Shown piece by piece: positions 1-8,915 of a stretch of DNA of 64,000 bases. The stretch is from Nostoc sp. FACHB-152. GTDB lineage: Bacteria; Cyanobacteriota; Cyanobacteriia; Cyanobacteriales; Nostocaceae. The notes under the pieces are model-generated. The model did not search any database, had not been told where the DNA came from, and saw only the letters and a list, made by a program, of their open reading frames with translations. Each line of letters begins with the position of its first letter. Position 1 is the stretch's first letter. A program made the translations under genes and the position numbers. The stretch spans positions 16,133 to 80,132 of the forward strand of contig NZ_JACJRV010000026.1 in the NCBI RefSeq assembly GCF_014697475.1, given 5' to 3'.

Positions 1-29
1 CCCGGTATTTTTGGCTCTAAAGTTGGCAT
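1..29 (-). CDS. partial CDS at window edge, next eCIS gene
   Basis: On the minus strand an ATG at 29 opens a frame reading MPTLEPKIPG that runs off the left edge. It follows the tail sheath gene by 55 bp on the same strand, so it is probably the next gene of the injection-system operon. A second sheath or a tube protein would be typical, but ten residues cannot decide. The gap holds a CCTATTG-type heptamer repeat and no clear Shine-Dalgarno site. Confidence 0.35.
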
Positions 30-84
30 TAGATATTAGTTAATTGTTGACTGTTAATATTCCCTATTGCCTATTGCCTCTTCC

Positions 85-1440
85 CTATTTCCCCGAACCA
101 GTCCATTGACTGAGACGGAAAACTACGAATTCTGCGGGGTTAACTACTGCTAGACCAATTTCTGTTACAACTTGACCCAAGTCTCTAATTTCTAGGGGGT
201 TTGTTTCGGCATCACATTTCACATAAAAAGCTTCTTGGGGTGTCGTACCAAATAACGCACCTTTGCGCCACTCTATCAATAAAAAAGCACTAATATTGCG
301 GCGAATTTTTGCCCAAAGTTCGGGAGTATTGGGTTCAAAAACAGTCCATTGAGTTCCTTTATCAATGGAGTCTTTTAAATAACTAAAGTGACGGCGAATA
401 TTGACGTATTTAAACTCTGTATTTGCATCTCCGCCTAAGGTACGCGCACCCCAAACGCGGATATTTCCGTTTAACTTACGAATTACGTTAATTCCATCAG
501 GGTTGAGTCCATCATGTTTAGCTTTGCTGAGATTATATTTTAAATCTAAGGCTCCTAATATAGTTTCATTAGCAGGGGCTTTGTGTACTCCTCTTTGTCC
601 ATCAACCCGTGCATAAACCCCAGCAATATGACCGCTTGGCGGAATATAAATATTACTATTACTAGCAGGATCGAAAACTTGAATCCACGGGAAATACAAA
701 GCTGCATAGCTAGAATTAAAGGGTTTTAGAGTATTAACAACTCCTGTGCTGCTGAGGTCAATAGTCTCTTGACTATCAAGAATCGCAATGCGATCGCCTA
801 ATTTTTCAGCATGGTCTTTTATATCATCTCTAAGCTCTAAATTTCCCGGCGCAGCAATAATGGCAATTTCATCAATAGCTTCAAACTGATCTAAAACATT
901 ACCAATCTTGTTTTCGCCAGTTATCCAGGTGACATAACAACGAGTCCCACCATTTCTAAAAAAGCCATAAACTGCATGAGCTAAAGTATTTTGTTCTTTA
1001 TTATCTTTAGGGTGTAAAAAATCACCAAAGAATTTTTTAAATTCACTAAAGTTTGTGATGAGTTTAATTTCTCCTGCCAAGGCAGATTGCAAATAGTAAT
1101 CAACAGTAATTTCTCCAGAAGTAGGTGCTGTAGTAAATACAACTTGAGATTTTTTGGCACTATCATCGTTTGTTAGAGAAACACCACTTGCTTGCTCTTG
1201 TCCACCAACCTTAACGGTGAAATTGCTAGTCCCTATTGGATAATTGCTGAGGTCAAAAGTGGTTTTATTACCATCTCCACTGCCGATGGTTTCCGCTTCT
1301 ACTTTATTAATATTATAAGTTTGATTTTTAGTTGAAATAGTACCAACAAAAGCAGCAATACTAGTTCCAAGTCCGACAATTGGGGCAGAACCAGACGCTA
1401 TTTCTTCGACGTAAACACCTGGAGAAAGATAAGTTGGCAT
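85..1440 (-). CDS. phage tail sheath family protein (eCIS sheath)
   Basis: Contractile sheath subunit of a phage-tail-like injection system. The N-terminus MPTYLSPGVYVEEIASGS is the classic sheath start, and the C-terminal part (RIRRNISAFLLIEWRKGALFG, ending in EFVVFRLSQ) matches the sheath C-terminal domain. The frame could open 10 codons earlier, but AAGGAG lies 8 nt before the ATG at 1440, which decides the start (451 aa). Roughly residues 40-110 look like an extra beta-rich insertion (DGNKTTFDLS... VDYYLQS) between the first strand and the conserved AGEIKLITNFSEFKKFFG segment. Together with the DUF4255 gene, the AAA ATPase and the DUF4157 gene nearby it defines an eCIS; in cyanobacteria such systems have been described as thylakoid-anchored (tCIS). 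Confidence 0.92.
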   Translation of the reverse strand: MPTYLSPGVYVEEIASGSAPIVGLGTSIAAFVGTISTKNQTYNINKVEAETIGSGDGNKTTFDLSNYPIGTSNFTVKVGGQEQASGVSLTNDDSAKKSQVVFTTAPTSGEITVDYYLQSALAGEIKLITNFSEFKKFFGDFLHPKDNKEQNTLAHAVYGFFRNGGTRCYVTWITGENKIGNVLDQFEAIDEIAIIAAPGNLELRDDIKDHAEKLGDRIAILDSQETIDLSSTGVVNTLKPFNSSYAALYFPWIQVFDPASNSNIYIPPSGHIAGVYARVDGQRGVHKAPANETILGALDLKYNLSKAKHDGLNPDGINVIRKLNGNIRVWGARTLGGDANTEFKYVNIRRHFSYLKDSIDKGTQWTVFEPNTPELWAKIRRNISAFLLIEWRKGALFGTTPQEAFYVKCDAETNPLEIRDLGQVVTEIGLAVVNPAEFVVFRLSQWTGSGK

Positions 1441-1586
1441 TTCCTTGGCTCCTTGCCTGGGTATATTCAAAAAATAGTTAAGATTTCAAAAATCTATTAC
1501 CTATTACCTATTGCCTATTACTGCATAGTAAGGCTTTCTAAATTTCATCAAGTTAATTTAGCATAAGCTAAAATAAACAGCCATAT

Positions 1587-2225
1587 TTATTTAGGTTTGA
1601 GAGCAAAATTTTTCTCGGTAATAATTTCACCACGCTGAATATCAATTGTTTGAAACAATTGTTGATATCCAGTTGCAGAGACAATCAGGTTAATGGTACG
1701 TTGCCCTGATTTTGGCGACTCTAATCCGATTAACTGATAATTACCTTTTTGGTCGCTAATGGTACTATCTCCACTATTTTGGATTTGTACTTTGGCATTG
1801 GCAACCAATTTCTTTGGCTCGTTGGCATCAGTAATTGTGCCTTTAATTCCCGTAGGTAAAAGCACAACATCCTGAATTGTCGTGGTAACTTTACCATCAA
1901 TGGGGGGAGAGATTTTAACCTTTGTTCTAACTTCGTTATATAGAGTTGGATTCGTAGGTAACGATGCTTCTAAAATATATTCCCCAGAAGGTAAGTTAGT
2001 GAAATAAAAGTAGCCAGCATTGGTTGTAACTTTGCGGTCAGGTCGCTCTAACAACTTTTGCCATTGCGAACCGTATTGCAATGCTTTGAGAGCTAAATTA
2101 GCTCGAAACTTTTCTGGCATTTCGACAAGTTCTACTATGGCACCAGAAATAGGTTTTTCCGTTTCTCCTTGCAAAACTTTACCTGCGATCGCTATTTGTT
2201 GATTAACTATAGATAGTTCGAGCAT
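1587..2225 (-). CDS. carboxypeptidase regulatory-like domain protein in eCIS operon
   Basis: A 212-residue protein with two carboxypeptidase-regulatory-like (Ig-like beta-sandwich) units: residues about 6-100 (AIAGKVLQGETEKPISGAIV ... YFYFTNLPSGEYILEA) and about 120-205 (GIKGTITDANEPKKLVANAK ... GNYQLIGLES). No catalytic residues or signal peptide are visible. I start at ATG 2225, preceded by AGGAATAACG, rather than the longer frame from 2291 that overlaps the upstream gene. Only 13 bp separate it from the DUF4255 gene, so the two are one operon with the sheath. Such proteins are common eCIS accessory or structural parts; the exact role is inferred from context only. Confidence 0.75.
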   Translation of the reverse strand: MLELSIVNQQIAIAGKVLQGETEKPISGAIVELVEMPEKFRANLALKALQYGSQWQKLLERPDRKVTTNAGYFYFTNLPSGEYILEASLPTNPTLYNEVRTKVKISPPIDGKVTTTIQDVVLLPTGIKGTITDANEPKKLVANAKVQIQNSGDSTISDQKGNYQLIGLESPKSGQRTINLIVSATGYQQLFQTIDIQRGEIITEKNFALKPK

Positions 2226-2238
2226 CGTTATTCCTAAA

Positions 2239-2823
2239 TTAAGAGTTGGGTTGATAAACTCCCACCAATCGTGCTTCTTCTCCTGTGTCATCTACAGGAA
2301 CAGAAATAGTAACAGTACAATGCAAGACCACCTTCGGTCTAGTTCCTTCTTTCCCTCCCATCGCTTGCCAAAATTCCCCAAAACTTTGTAAGTTACTCGG
2401 ACGTAAACTAATGAGTCTCAGAGGAAGTTCTTGTCCTTCCAAGTTATCTCCAACAAAGGTTTCGGGAAGTTTTCGATATCGCAGTAACACCTTCATAACT
2501 GCTCCTAGAAGTTGGTGTTCTGTCTGGACATCTTCTTCATTTTGCGGCCAAGCAGTAATTAAATAAGAACAATCCACCCTAGCTGGGGGACGCTTTCTAA
2601 TTGCTTTACCATTACTTTGGCGTTCCACTGACCATGCACTCTCGCGTAACTCTAAATTCTCCTGCACATCATAAAGAAATAAGTTAATCGCTGGCTTTTG
2701 CTTGATTGCTCCTTGATAAGGCGTAACAAAACTGATAAAAACTTCGGTGTCTCCAGAAGGAATATCAGGTGGAAGTTCTCGCTTCAGTAGCAATTCTAAA
2801 GTCGTGTCTAGACCATCTAACAT
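2239..2823 (-). CDS. DUF4255 (Pvc16 N-terminal-like) eCIS protein
   Basis: A 194-residue DUF4255 family protein, matching the N-terminal domain of Pvc16/Afp16, the tail-terminator or cap protein that sets sheath/tube end structure. The hallmarks are the opening LDTTLELLLKRELP, the segment INLFLYDVQENLELRES and the RPPARVDCSYLITAW motif. Length is normal for the stand-alone family. It is the first gene of the minus-strand eCIS operon; the 426-bp divergent region towards the DUF4157 gene probably holds its promoter. Confidence 0.85.
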   Translation of the reverse strand: MLDGLDTTLELLLKRELPPDIPSGDTEVFISFVTPYQGAIKQKPAINLFLYDVQENLELRESAWSVERQSNGKAIRKRPPARVDCSYLITAWPQNEEDVQTEHQLLGAVMKVLLRYRKLPETFVGDNLEGQELPLRLISLRPSNLQSFGEFWQAMGGKEGTRPKVVLHCTVTISVPVDDTGEEARLVGVYQPNS

Positions 2824-3249
2824 TATCTAATTAAGGTTCATTAGTAACTCAGTATGCTTTTAAAGTTGATAAAATAAAAAAGCATTGATTGTTCTAAATA
2901 TTACAAACAGTTAATTGCTTATTCAATAACAGTTCTATTAATTATTGTCAATAAGCATTACAAATATTAGAAATAAATACAAAAACTGTAATGTATTGAA
3001 AATATTTCTTTATGGTTTCGATTATTTAGATCTCAAACCAAGAACTTGGTGTTCCAGAATTTTGTTGTTACACTAAAAATCGGTTTGGGCTTTTATCAGT
3101 ATATTGCCCAAGTATGTATAAATAATTTTTCCGTATGATGTTAAATAATAAACACGTCAAACTTTACTGAAAGAAATTTTTAAGTGATATTTAAAGTATA
3201 TTGCAGCACTAATTTTATACAACCATTACTTGGATAGAGGAGACGATCT
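2824..3249. promoter_or_regulatory. 426-bp divergent intergenic region of eCIS locus
   Basis: AT-rich region between the minus-strand structural operon and the plus-strand DUF4157/AAA genes. No ORF, tRNA or strong palindrome was seen. It must carry the divergent promoters; I could not pick a convincing -35/-10 pair. The plus-strand gene has a good ribosome site (GAGGAG, 3237-3242). Confidence 0.5.
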
Positions 3250-5361
3250 ATGTACCGCAAGCAAATATCTGACAAAGCTTCACCCTCTGTTCGATCAACG
3301 CCAAAAAGTCAACAGACAGCCACGAGTCCGAGTTATGGGTCATTGTCTGAAGTAGTGCAGAGAATGCAACAAGATCCAAATAGTGTAAGTCAAAATGAAA
3401 AACAGCAGTTAGATAGTGCTATTGGTACAAGGTCAACGCAAGAGATTATGGCAGGAACGCAAACCTCATGGGTTCCTAAATTCCAAGGAATTTCCGCGCA
3501 GCTTTGGGGTAATTCTGGTCAAGTTGGTGTACCAATACAAGCGAAGCTGGCAATAGGTGAAGTGGGGGATAAGTATGAGCAAGAAGCGGATCGAGTAGCC
3601 AAGGATGTAGTTCAGCAGATTCATACACCACAAACGAGTGCATTACCAAAAGCAGATTCAACGCCGATACAAGAAAAATTGCAACGGAAACAATTACCAG
3701 AAATGGTGCAGTGTCAAGAAGCTATTTCTGGTGGTGAAGCATCAACAGCTTTGGAATCAGCCATTAATAGTGCAAGGGGAAGTGGACAACCGTTAGATGA
3801 CAGTCTACAACAGTCGATGGGGCAGGCAATGGGGGCAGATTTTAGTGGTGTGCGCGTACATACAGATCTTCAAGCAGACCAGTTGAATCAATCTATTCAG
3901 GCGAAGGCGTTTACCACAGGTCAAGATGTATTCTTTCGGCAAGGGGAATATCAGCCAGGGAGTTTAGGGGGACAGGAGTTGATTGCCCATGAATTGACTC
4001 ATGTGAAACAGCAGGGTGATAAATCGATCGACCGATGCTCTCGGCACTTAGTTCAAAGAATGAAAGACGTTGGGGTACATCATGACACCTTTGGAGATTT
4101 GGTTGAGCTGGATGATAACGAACCACTTCCAAAAAACGACGATAATTACGTTTACACCCTAGCACCATCTTCTGATGATGGAAAAAGGAGACGTTGGCGT
4201 GGCAAAAGAGCAAAAAACAAGAAAATAGATCTAGATGAAATTGAAAAATCAAAGAAGAAAAGTAAGATAGCAGACCTTAAAAAACCAAAACCAGACCTAT
4301 TTGACGAAAAATCTGGAGGTGACAAGGAAGGTACATTTGAATATGTTGCCAATTACCTTTTTGCGGAAGTTTGTAAGGCAGATTCCGAAACCGCTAAACA
4401 AATTTGGTCTGAAGTATGGAAAGTAGATGATAGCCAAGATGAACCAAAACTTGTACCAGCACAACAGGAGATTCCCGACCAAGCGAAGAAGGAACTATTA
4501 AACCACATGATCGAGAAAGGCTTAGATATAAGCTGGGAGAAGCTACCTATCAAAGATATCATGCAGCTAGAAGTGGAAAATGAAAAGCCTGCTTCTTCTA
4601 TGGATATACTCGAAATTAATCCGGGTATTTGGGACTATCTAGCAGATGTTTGGTATTGGAGACCTTGGTCACAATCAAAAACTTTAGGAGTAGGATTCCA
4701 CACTACGGATGGCAATCCGTCGACAGTTCTTAAGAGTAAAAATGAGGGAGGTTGGGGAGGAATTACACGCCCAATAACTGCTCCATTCTTCCAAAAGCGA
4801 TATGCATTGAGTGAATCATGGAATCCTTTAGGAGGTTGGTTAGAAGATAAAGGCCCAGCTTTCCGAAAAGGTATTAAGGATAACGAACTTCTATCGACTG
4901 TGAGTGTAGCAACTAGCTTACATGCTTGTGTTAAGTTCCCTTTAGCAAATAAAAATAGAAAACATATAAAAGAAAATAATCGTGACCAACATGAATCATT
5001 CAAGATGACAGCATATGTTTATGCAGTTATTGTTAAAGACGGATATGCCACATTTACCAAACAAGATAATCCGTTCCCAGAAATCGCCACAGGAGACATC
5101 GCTATTCAAGATATTATCGGTTATGCCAAAATAACACGTTGGCATGATTATCAGAAAAACGGAAACAACCAACAGGAAAATACAGACAACCCAAATGACT
5201 CATCATTCTATTATGAGGTTGATGATTTTGTAGAAAATCGTTTAGAACTCAATGACGAAGAACTTACTATACAAAAACAACTTATAAAAAAGGCAAAAGA
5301 AGCAATCATCAAAGAACAGGAACGAGCAAACAAAGGTAAATATACCTCAGCAGAGAACTAA
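3250..5361 (+). CDS. DUF4157 domain protein, putative eCIS effector/toxin
   Basis: A 703-residue multidomain protein. Residues 1-170 are low-complexity and Gln/Ser-rich. Residues about 175-256 are a DUF4157 domain (LDDSLQQSMGQAMGADFSG..RVHTD, ending in the zinc-metallopeptidase-like HELTHV with H247, E248, H251). DUF4157 is a known marker of eCIS cargo. After a basic linker (about 310-350) comes a C-terminal region without a recognised family. Within it GFHTTDGNP (482-490), STVSVATS (549-556) and YVYAVIV (589-595) are spaced like the conserved strands of ADP-ribosyltransferase toxins, which is a hypothesis only. GAGGAG precedes the ATG by about 7 nt. The gene is divergent from the sheath operon and followed by the eCIS AAA ATPase. 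Confidence 0.8.
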   Translation: MYRKQISDKASPSVRSTPKSQQTATSPSYGSLSEVVQRMQQDPNSVSQNEKQQLDSAIGTRSTQEIMAGTQTSWVPKFQGISAQLWGNSGQVGVPIQAKLAIGEVGDKYEQEADRVAKDVVQQIHTPQTSALPKADSTPIQEKLQRKQLPEMVQCQEAISGGEASTALESAINSARGSGQPLDDSLQQSMGQAMGADFSGVRVHTDLQADQLNQSIQAKAFTTGQDVFFRQGEYQPGSLGGQELIAHELTHVKQQGDKSIDRCSRHLVQRMKDVGVHHDTFGDLVELDDNEPLPKNDDNYVYTLAPSSDDGKRRRWRGKRAKNKKIDLDEIEKSKKKSKIADLKKPKPDLFDEKSGGDKEGTFEYVANYLFAEVCKADSETAKQIWSEVWKVDDSQDEPKLVPAQQEIPDQAKKELLNHMIEKGLDISWEKLPIKDIMQLEVENEKPASSMDILEINPGIWDYLADVWYWRPWSQSKTLGVGFHTTDGNPSTVLKSKNEGGWGGITRPITAPFFQKRYALSESWNPLGGWLEDKGPAFRKGIKDNELLSTVSVATSLHACVKFPLANKNRKHIKENNRDQHESFKMTAYVYAVIVKDGYATFTKQDNPFPEIATGDIAIQDIIGYAKITRWHDYQKNGNNQQENTDNPNDSSFYYEVDDFVENRLELNDEELTIQKQLIKKAKEAIIKEQERANKGKYTSAEN

Positions 5362-5381
5362 CTAGTAGTGCGCCCCTTTTG

Positions 5382-5446
5382 TAGGGTGTGCTAACAGATA
5401 TGGCACTAAACCAACATATTGCAGTCTAACAGTTACGCATACCCTA
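5382..5446. repeat. dispersed palindromic element between eCIS genes
   Basis: The inverted repeats TAGGGTGTGCTAAC (5382-5395) and GTTACGCATACCCTA (5432-5446) flank about 36 bp. The same TAGGGTGTG...CACACCCTA design recurs at 21149-21226, so this is a small dispersed palindromic repeat. It could act as a weak terminator between the DUF4157 and AAA genes. Confidence 0.55.
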
Positions 5447-5478
5447 GGCATCACTAGCTAAGTCTGTTCCACTTCTCT

Positions 5479-7647
5479 ATGTCATTCCAATTATCAGCAG
5501 TGAATTCGATAGAAGCAGGAGAAAAAACATTTACTAAACCCATGTTTTCAGAAACAGAAATTACTCCCGATTTAAATGGGTTGCAACCTCTCCTACTGCG
5601 ATTAGATTGGCTGATTAAAACAGCTATTTCTACGCTGGAATTAAACCAAAAAGCTGCGAGAGAATTAGGCATTTCATGCTTACAAAAAACCGAAATCTTA
5701 TCAGAACAAGCATCAACTACAATTCGGTATGATTCACTATTAGCATGGTTGCAAAATACTTTTAGCTTATCTGCTTTTGACTTAGATATACTAGCTATTG
5801 CTTTAGCACCAGAATTAGATCGTCACTATGAAAGGATCTATGCTTATCTCCAAGATGATATGAGTAACAAAAGACCGACAGTAGATATGGTCTTAAACTT
5901 GCTTTGTTCTAGCATTCCCGAAAAGCTATCACGACGCAAGCATTTTGCTACTAACGCACCCTTACTTCATCACCGTTTAGTCCATCTTGTCACAGACTCC
6001 CATCAGTCAACACTTCTTTCTCATCATCTCATCATCGATCCGCAAGTGGTGAGGTTGCTATTGCAGCAACCAGGGTTAGATTCTCGACTTACTGCTTGTT
6101 GTCAACTGCTAGAACCAAATATCTATTTTGATAACTCCTATCTCAAGGCAGATGTACACACATCTTTAGAAGCTTTGGTGATAGAAGACTGGCAAAAACA
6201 ACAACCTCTACTACTCTATTTTCAAGGGACGGATACTACTGGTAAACGCCGCACTGCCCAAAGTCTTGCCAAAACTTTGGAAATTCCTTTACTAATTGCA
6301 GACTTAACAAAGATAGTAGATGATAAAACTAATTTTGAGGAAAAGTTAGAAATATTATGGCGTGAAGCTTGGTTTTTTCACTGTTTGCTGTATCTTGATA
6401 ACTTCGATATTCTTTACCTTCAAGAAAATCAACTTCTCTATCAAACCTTCCTGGGAGAACTAGAGAAAAATCGGGGTATTACCATTATTGCAGGGGTACA
6501 AAATTGGATACCCACAGCTACAGGCGCAACTGGGTTAATTTCAGTTTCGTTTACCATTCTTGAGTCAAGCCAACGCAGAGATTGTTGGCAAACTCACCTC
6601 CAAGCAGCGCAAATCAGTATTGAAGATCAAGAGTTAGATGTATTGAGCGATCGCTTTGTTTTGACTTCAGACCAGATCGCCAATGCTGTGACTACTGCCT
6701 ATAATACTGCTCGTTGGCAACAAATTAACTCCATAAAAGATATTAGCGATCGCAAAACAGAAAAACCACTATCCTCATTTTTCCACTTGTGTAGTGCAGC
6801 CCGCGCTCAATCTGGTCACGACTTAGGGAACCTCGCCCAAAAAATTACACCGAAATATACTTGGGATGATATTGTATTGCAGCCCAACCAAATAATACAA
6901 CTAAAAGAAATTTGCAAAGAAGCAGAATATCGAGATTTAGTACATCAAAAATGGGGTTTTGCAGATAAATTATCTTTAGGAAAAGGTCTAAATGTACTGT
7001 TTTGTGGTTCTTCCGGTACAGGTAAAACTATGGCGGCAGAGGTGATAGCCCATCAATTGCAACTAGACCTTTACAAAATAGATTTATCGCAAATAGTTAG
7101 TAAATACATCGGTGACACAGAGAAAAACCTCAATTGCATTTTTAATGCTGCAAGTAATTCTAATGCCATCCTATTTTTTGATGAAGCAGATGCTTTATTT
7201 GGCAAACGTTCTGAAGTCCAAGATGCCCGCGATCGCTATGCCAATATTGAAGTAGGTTATCTATTACAAAAAATGGAAGAGTATGAAGGAATTGCGATTC
7301 TAACTACTAATCTGCGTAGCAATATAGATACAGCTTTTGAGCGTCGTCTCCGATTTATTATTGAGTTCCCCCTACCAGACACAAAAAATCGTTATCTAAT
7401 TTGGCAAAGAATTTTTCCGAAAATTGCACCTTGTAGCTCCGAGTTGAATTTAGAGTTTCTGGCAGAAAATTTTGAGATTACTGGGGCTAATATTCGCAAC
7501 ATTGCTTTGACAGCAGCTTTTTTAGCAGCAGATGATGGGAAAGTAATCAATATGAAACATTTGATTGGAGCATTGCGCCGGGAGTATCAAAAGATGGGGC
7601 ATATTTTAAGAGAAAAAGACTTAGGAGAATATATAAATTGGCGTTGA
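5479..7647 (+). CDS. AAA+ ATPase of the eCIS locus
   Basis: A 722-residue ATPase of the type found in nearly all extracellular contractile injection loci (Afp15/Pvc15-like). The C-terminal AAA module has Walker A GSSGTGKT (G510-T517), Walker B ILFFDEADAL (D568, E569) and an arginine-finger segment FERRLRF. An earlier degenerate P-loop (GTDTTGKRR, about residues 251-259) marks an N-terminal inactive AAA-like domain, as usual in this family. Family members are thought to help assemble the particle or load cargo. The start at 5479 has no clear Shine-Dalgarno; an ATG at 5542 is an alternative. It follows the DUF4157 gene by 117 bp. Confidence 0.88.
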   Translation: MSFQLSAVNSIEAGEKTFTKPMFSETEITPDLNGLQPLLLRLDWLIKTAISTLELNQKAARELGISCLQKTEILSEQASTTIRYDSLLAWLQNTFSLSAFDLDILAIALAPELDRHYERIYAYLQDDMSNKRPTVDMVLNLLCSSIPEKLSRRKHFATNAPLLHHRLVHLVTDSHQSTLLSHHLIIDPQVVRLLLQQPGLDSRLTACCQLLEPNIYFDNSYLKADVHTSLEALVIEDWQKQQPLLLYFQGTDTTGKRRTAQSLAKTLEIPLLIADLTKIVDDKTNFEEKLEILWREAWFFHCLLYLDNFDILYLQENQLLYQTFLGELEKNRGITIIAGVQNWIPTATGATGLISVSFTILESSQRRDCWQTHLQAAQISIEDQELDVLSDRFVLTSDQIANAVTTAYNTARWQQINSIKDISDRKTEKPLSSFFHLCSAARAQSGHDLGNLAQKITPKYTWDDIVLQPNQIIQLKEICKEAEYRDLVHQKWGFADKLSLGKGLNVLFCGSSGTGKTMAAEVIAHQLQLDLYKIDLSQIVSKYIGDTEKNLNCIFNAASNSNAILFFDEADALFGKRSEVQDARDRYANIEVGYLLQKMEEYEGIAILTTNLRSNIDTAFERRLRFIIEFPLPDTKNRYLIWQRIFPKIAPCSSELNLEFLAENFEITGANIRNIALTAAFLAADDGKVINMKHLIGALRREYQKMGHILREKDLGEYINWR

Positions 7648-7722
7648 TAGACGGCTGCCCCTATCTGGACACTGCGTGCTGATTTGATAATCGCAGTATA
7701 TTTCAATTCAACAATAAATAAT

Positions 7723-8127
7723 TTAAATTGGCATAATATCGTCGAGTGTCATCCGTAAATTAGGTAACAAATAAGATGAGATAAGTTCTCCTAGGCGATA
7801 TTGATGTTGTTCATATACGCCATTCACTAGTTGGCAAACAGTGAAGGTAGGTTGTTTTGGATTACCAATAAATTGCAAACCACCCAATCCTCGAAAATCG
7901 ATAATCCAATATTCAGGTATATTCAGAAAAGCATATTCTTCAACTTTTCTAGCATAGTCATCCTGCCAGTTAGTACTTACAACTTCAGCAACTAGCTTAA
8001 TTGTATTACCGTTACAAATAATCGGTTCTTTTTGCCACAGAGGTTCCCCCGCCAATTGTTCTTTATCAACAAATGTACCATTGTCATCGGTGCGGATAAC
8101 TGTGGTGTAGTCTTGTAGAGACTTCAT
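7723..8127 (-). CDS. chimeric HicB-N-terminus / Uma2 C-terminal domain protein
   Basis: A 134-residue frame. Residues about 30-134 are the C-terminal two thirds of a Uma2 (DUF820) nuclease-like protein (LVAEVVSTNWQDDYARKVEE, then IPEYWIIDFRGLGGLQFIG and a VYEQHQYRLGE tail). The usual N-terminal 70-80 residues are missing. Instead residues 1-20, MKSLQDYTTVIRTDDNGTFV, read like the start of a HicB-family antitoxin (usually continued by AYVPAIPGCHA). I infer that a deletion joined a HicB start to a Uma2 body. The PD-(D/E)XK-type core residues upstream of EVVS are absent, so nuclease activity is doubtful. Confidence 0.65.
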   Translation of the reverse strand: MKSLQDYTTVIRTDDNGTFVDKEQLAGEPLWQKEPIICNGNTIKLVAEVVSTNWQDDYARKVEEYAFLNIPEYWIIDFRGLGGLQFIGNPKQPTFTVCQLVNGVYEQHQYRLGELISSYLLPNLRMTLDDIMPI

Positions 8128-8206
8128 GAAATTTGCTTTACAGGTTTTATTAATAATTTAGCGCGATCGCCCGAATCTTCAACACAGAAAAGACAGCAAG
8201 ATTGTC

Positions 8207-8231
8207 CCCCCTTCCCTAGTAGGGAAGGGGG
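8207..8231. repeat. G/C-rich dispersed hairpin repeat
   Basis: Perfect 11-bp stem CCCCCTTCCCT / AGGGAAGGGGG with the 3-nt loop AGT, followed by TTAGGGGGTTAGG. A near-identical copy lies at 8751-8775, so the two flank the DUF559 gene on both sides. This is a common cyanobacterial dispersed palindrome and may terminate transcription of the DUF559 gene. Confidence 0.8.
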
Positions 8232-8239
8232 TTAGGGGG

Positions 8240-8659
8240 TTAGGTCTCTTCCAAACAAGCTTGCGAAATCAACATTAACACCCGATCAAGTTCCTGTTTC
8301 ACTTCCTCATTTTTAATCCTTAACAAACGCAATCCTCTAGCTAACAAAACTTTGTCACGTTCTGCATCATATTCAGCTTGTTGTTCATGAATTTTTCCAT
8401 CTACTTCTATTACTAATCTAGCTGCGTGACAGTAAAAATCTGCAATAAAACCATCAATAATTTGCTGACGACGAAAGTGTAAACCATTGAGGCGATTACT
8501 GCGAAGTTGTTGCCAAAGAATTTTTTCTTCTGGTGTCGTTTGGCGACGAAGTTCTTTAGCACGCTGTATTTTAGATGGGTTTATTGTTTGTCCGATAACT
8601 ATATTATGAGTTTTTTCTTCTTTACGTGGGGATTTGTGTGGCGGTGTTTGATTACTCAT
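8240..8659 (-). CDS. DUF559 domain endonuclease-like protein
   Basis: A 139-residue member of the DUF559 (very-short-patch-repair-like) nuclease superfamily. The core runs AKELRRQTTPEEKILWQQL, NGLHFRRQQIIDGFIADFYC, then LVIEVDGKIHEQQAEYDAER and LLRIKNEEV. The IDGFIADFYC...LVIEVDG pair carries the Asp and Glu residues of the PD-(D/E)XK-like fold. A charged, disordered 28-residue N-terminus precedes it. The gene is monocistronic and bracketed by dispersed hairpin repeats. The cellular function of these small proteins is unknown; DNA repair or mobile-element association are the usual guesses. Confidence 0.85.
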   Translation of the reverse strand: MSNQTPPHKSPRKEEKTHNIVIGQTINPSKIQRAKELRRQTTPEEKILWQQLRSNRLNGLHFRRQQIIDGFIADFYCHAARLVIEVDGKIHEQQAEYDAERDKVLLARGLRLLRIKNEEVKQELDRVLMLISQACLEET

Positions 8660-8715
8660 GTATGAAACGTAGAGGCTGGTGTTGATTCATACATTATGGC
8701 TGACCTCTCCCCCAA

Positions 8716-8775
8716 CCCCTCTCCGACGCGGAGAGGGGAGCAGGATTTCTCCCCCTTCCCTCGTAGGGAAGGGGG
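8716..8775. repeat. two adjacent palindromic repeats
   Basis: Two perfect hairpins stand side by side: CCCCTCTCCG/CGGAGAGGGG (8716-8738, loop ACG) and CCCCCTTCCCT/AGGGAAGGGGG (8751-8775, loop CGT). The second repeats the element at 8207-8231. They lie upstream of the DUF559 gene and belong to dispersed palindrome families typical of filamentous cyanobacteria. Confidence 0.8.
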
Positions 8776-8915
8776 ATGGGGGGTTAGGTCTGTATACTAG
8801 ATAGGAAACTGGGATTTTTATGGCAGCACCAACAGTAGGCGATCACACTTTAGTCTTTTAAAATTTAATAGTAAAATTTATACAATATTCTTCATCAATT
8901 AACACACACTTACTA

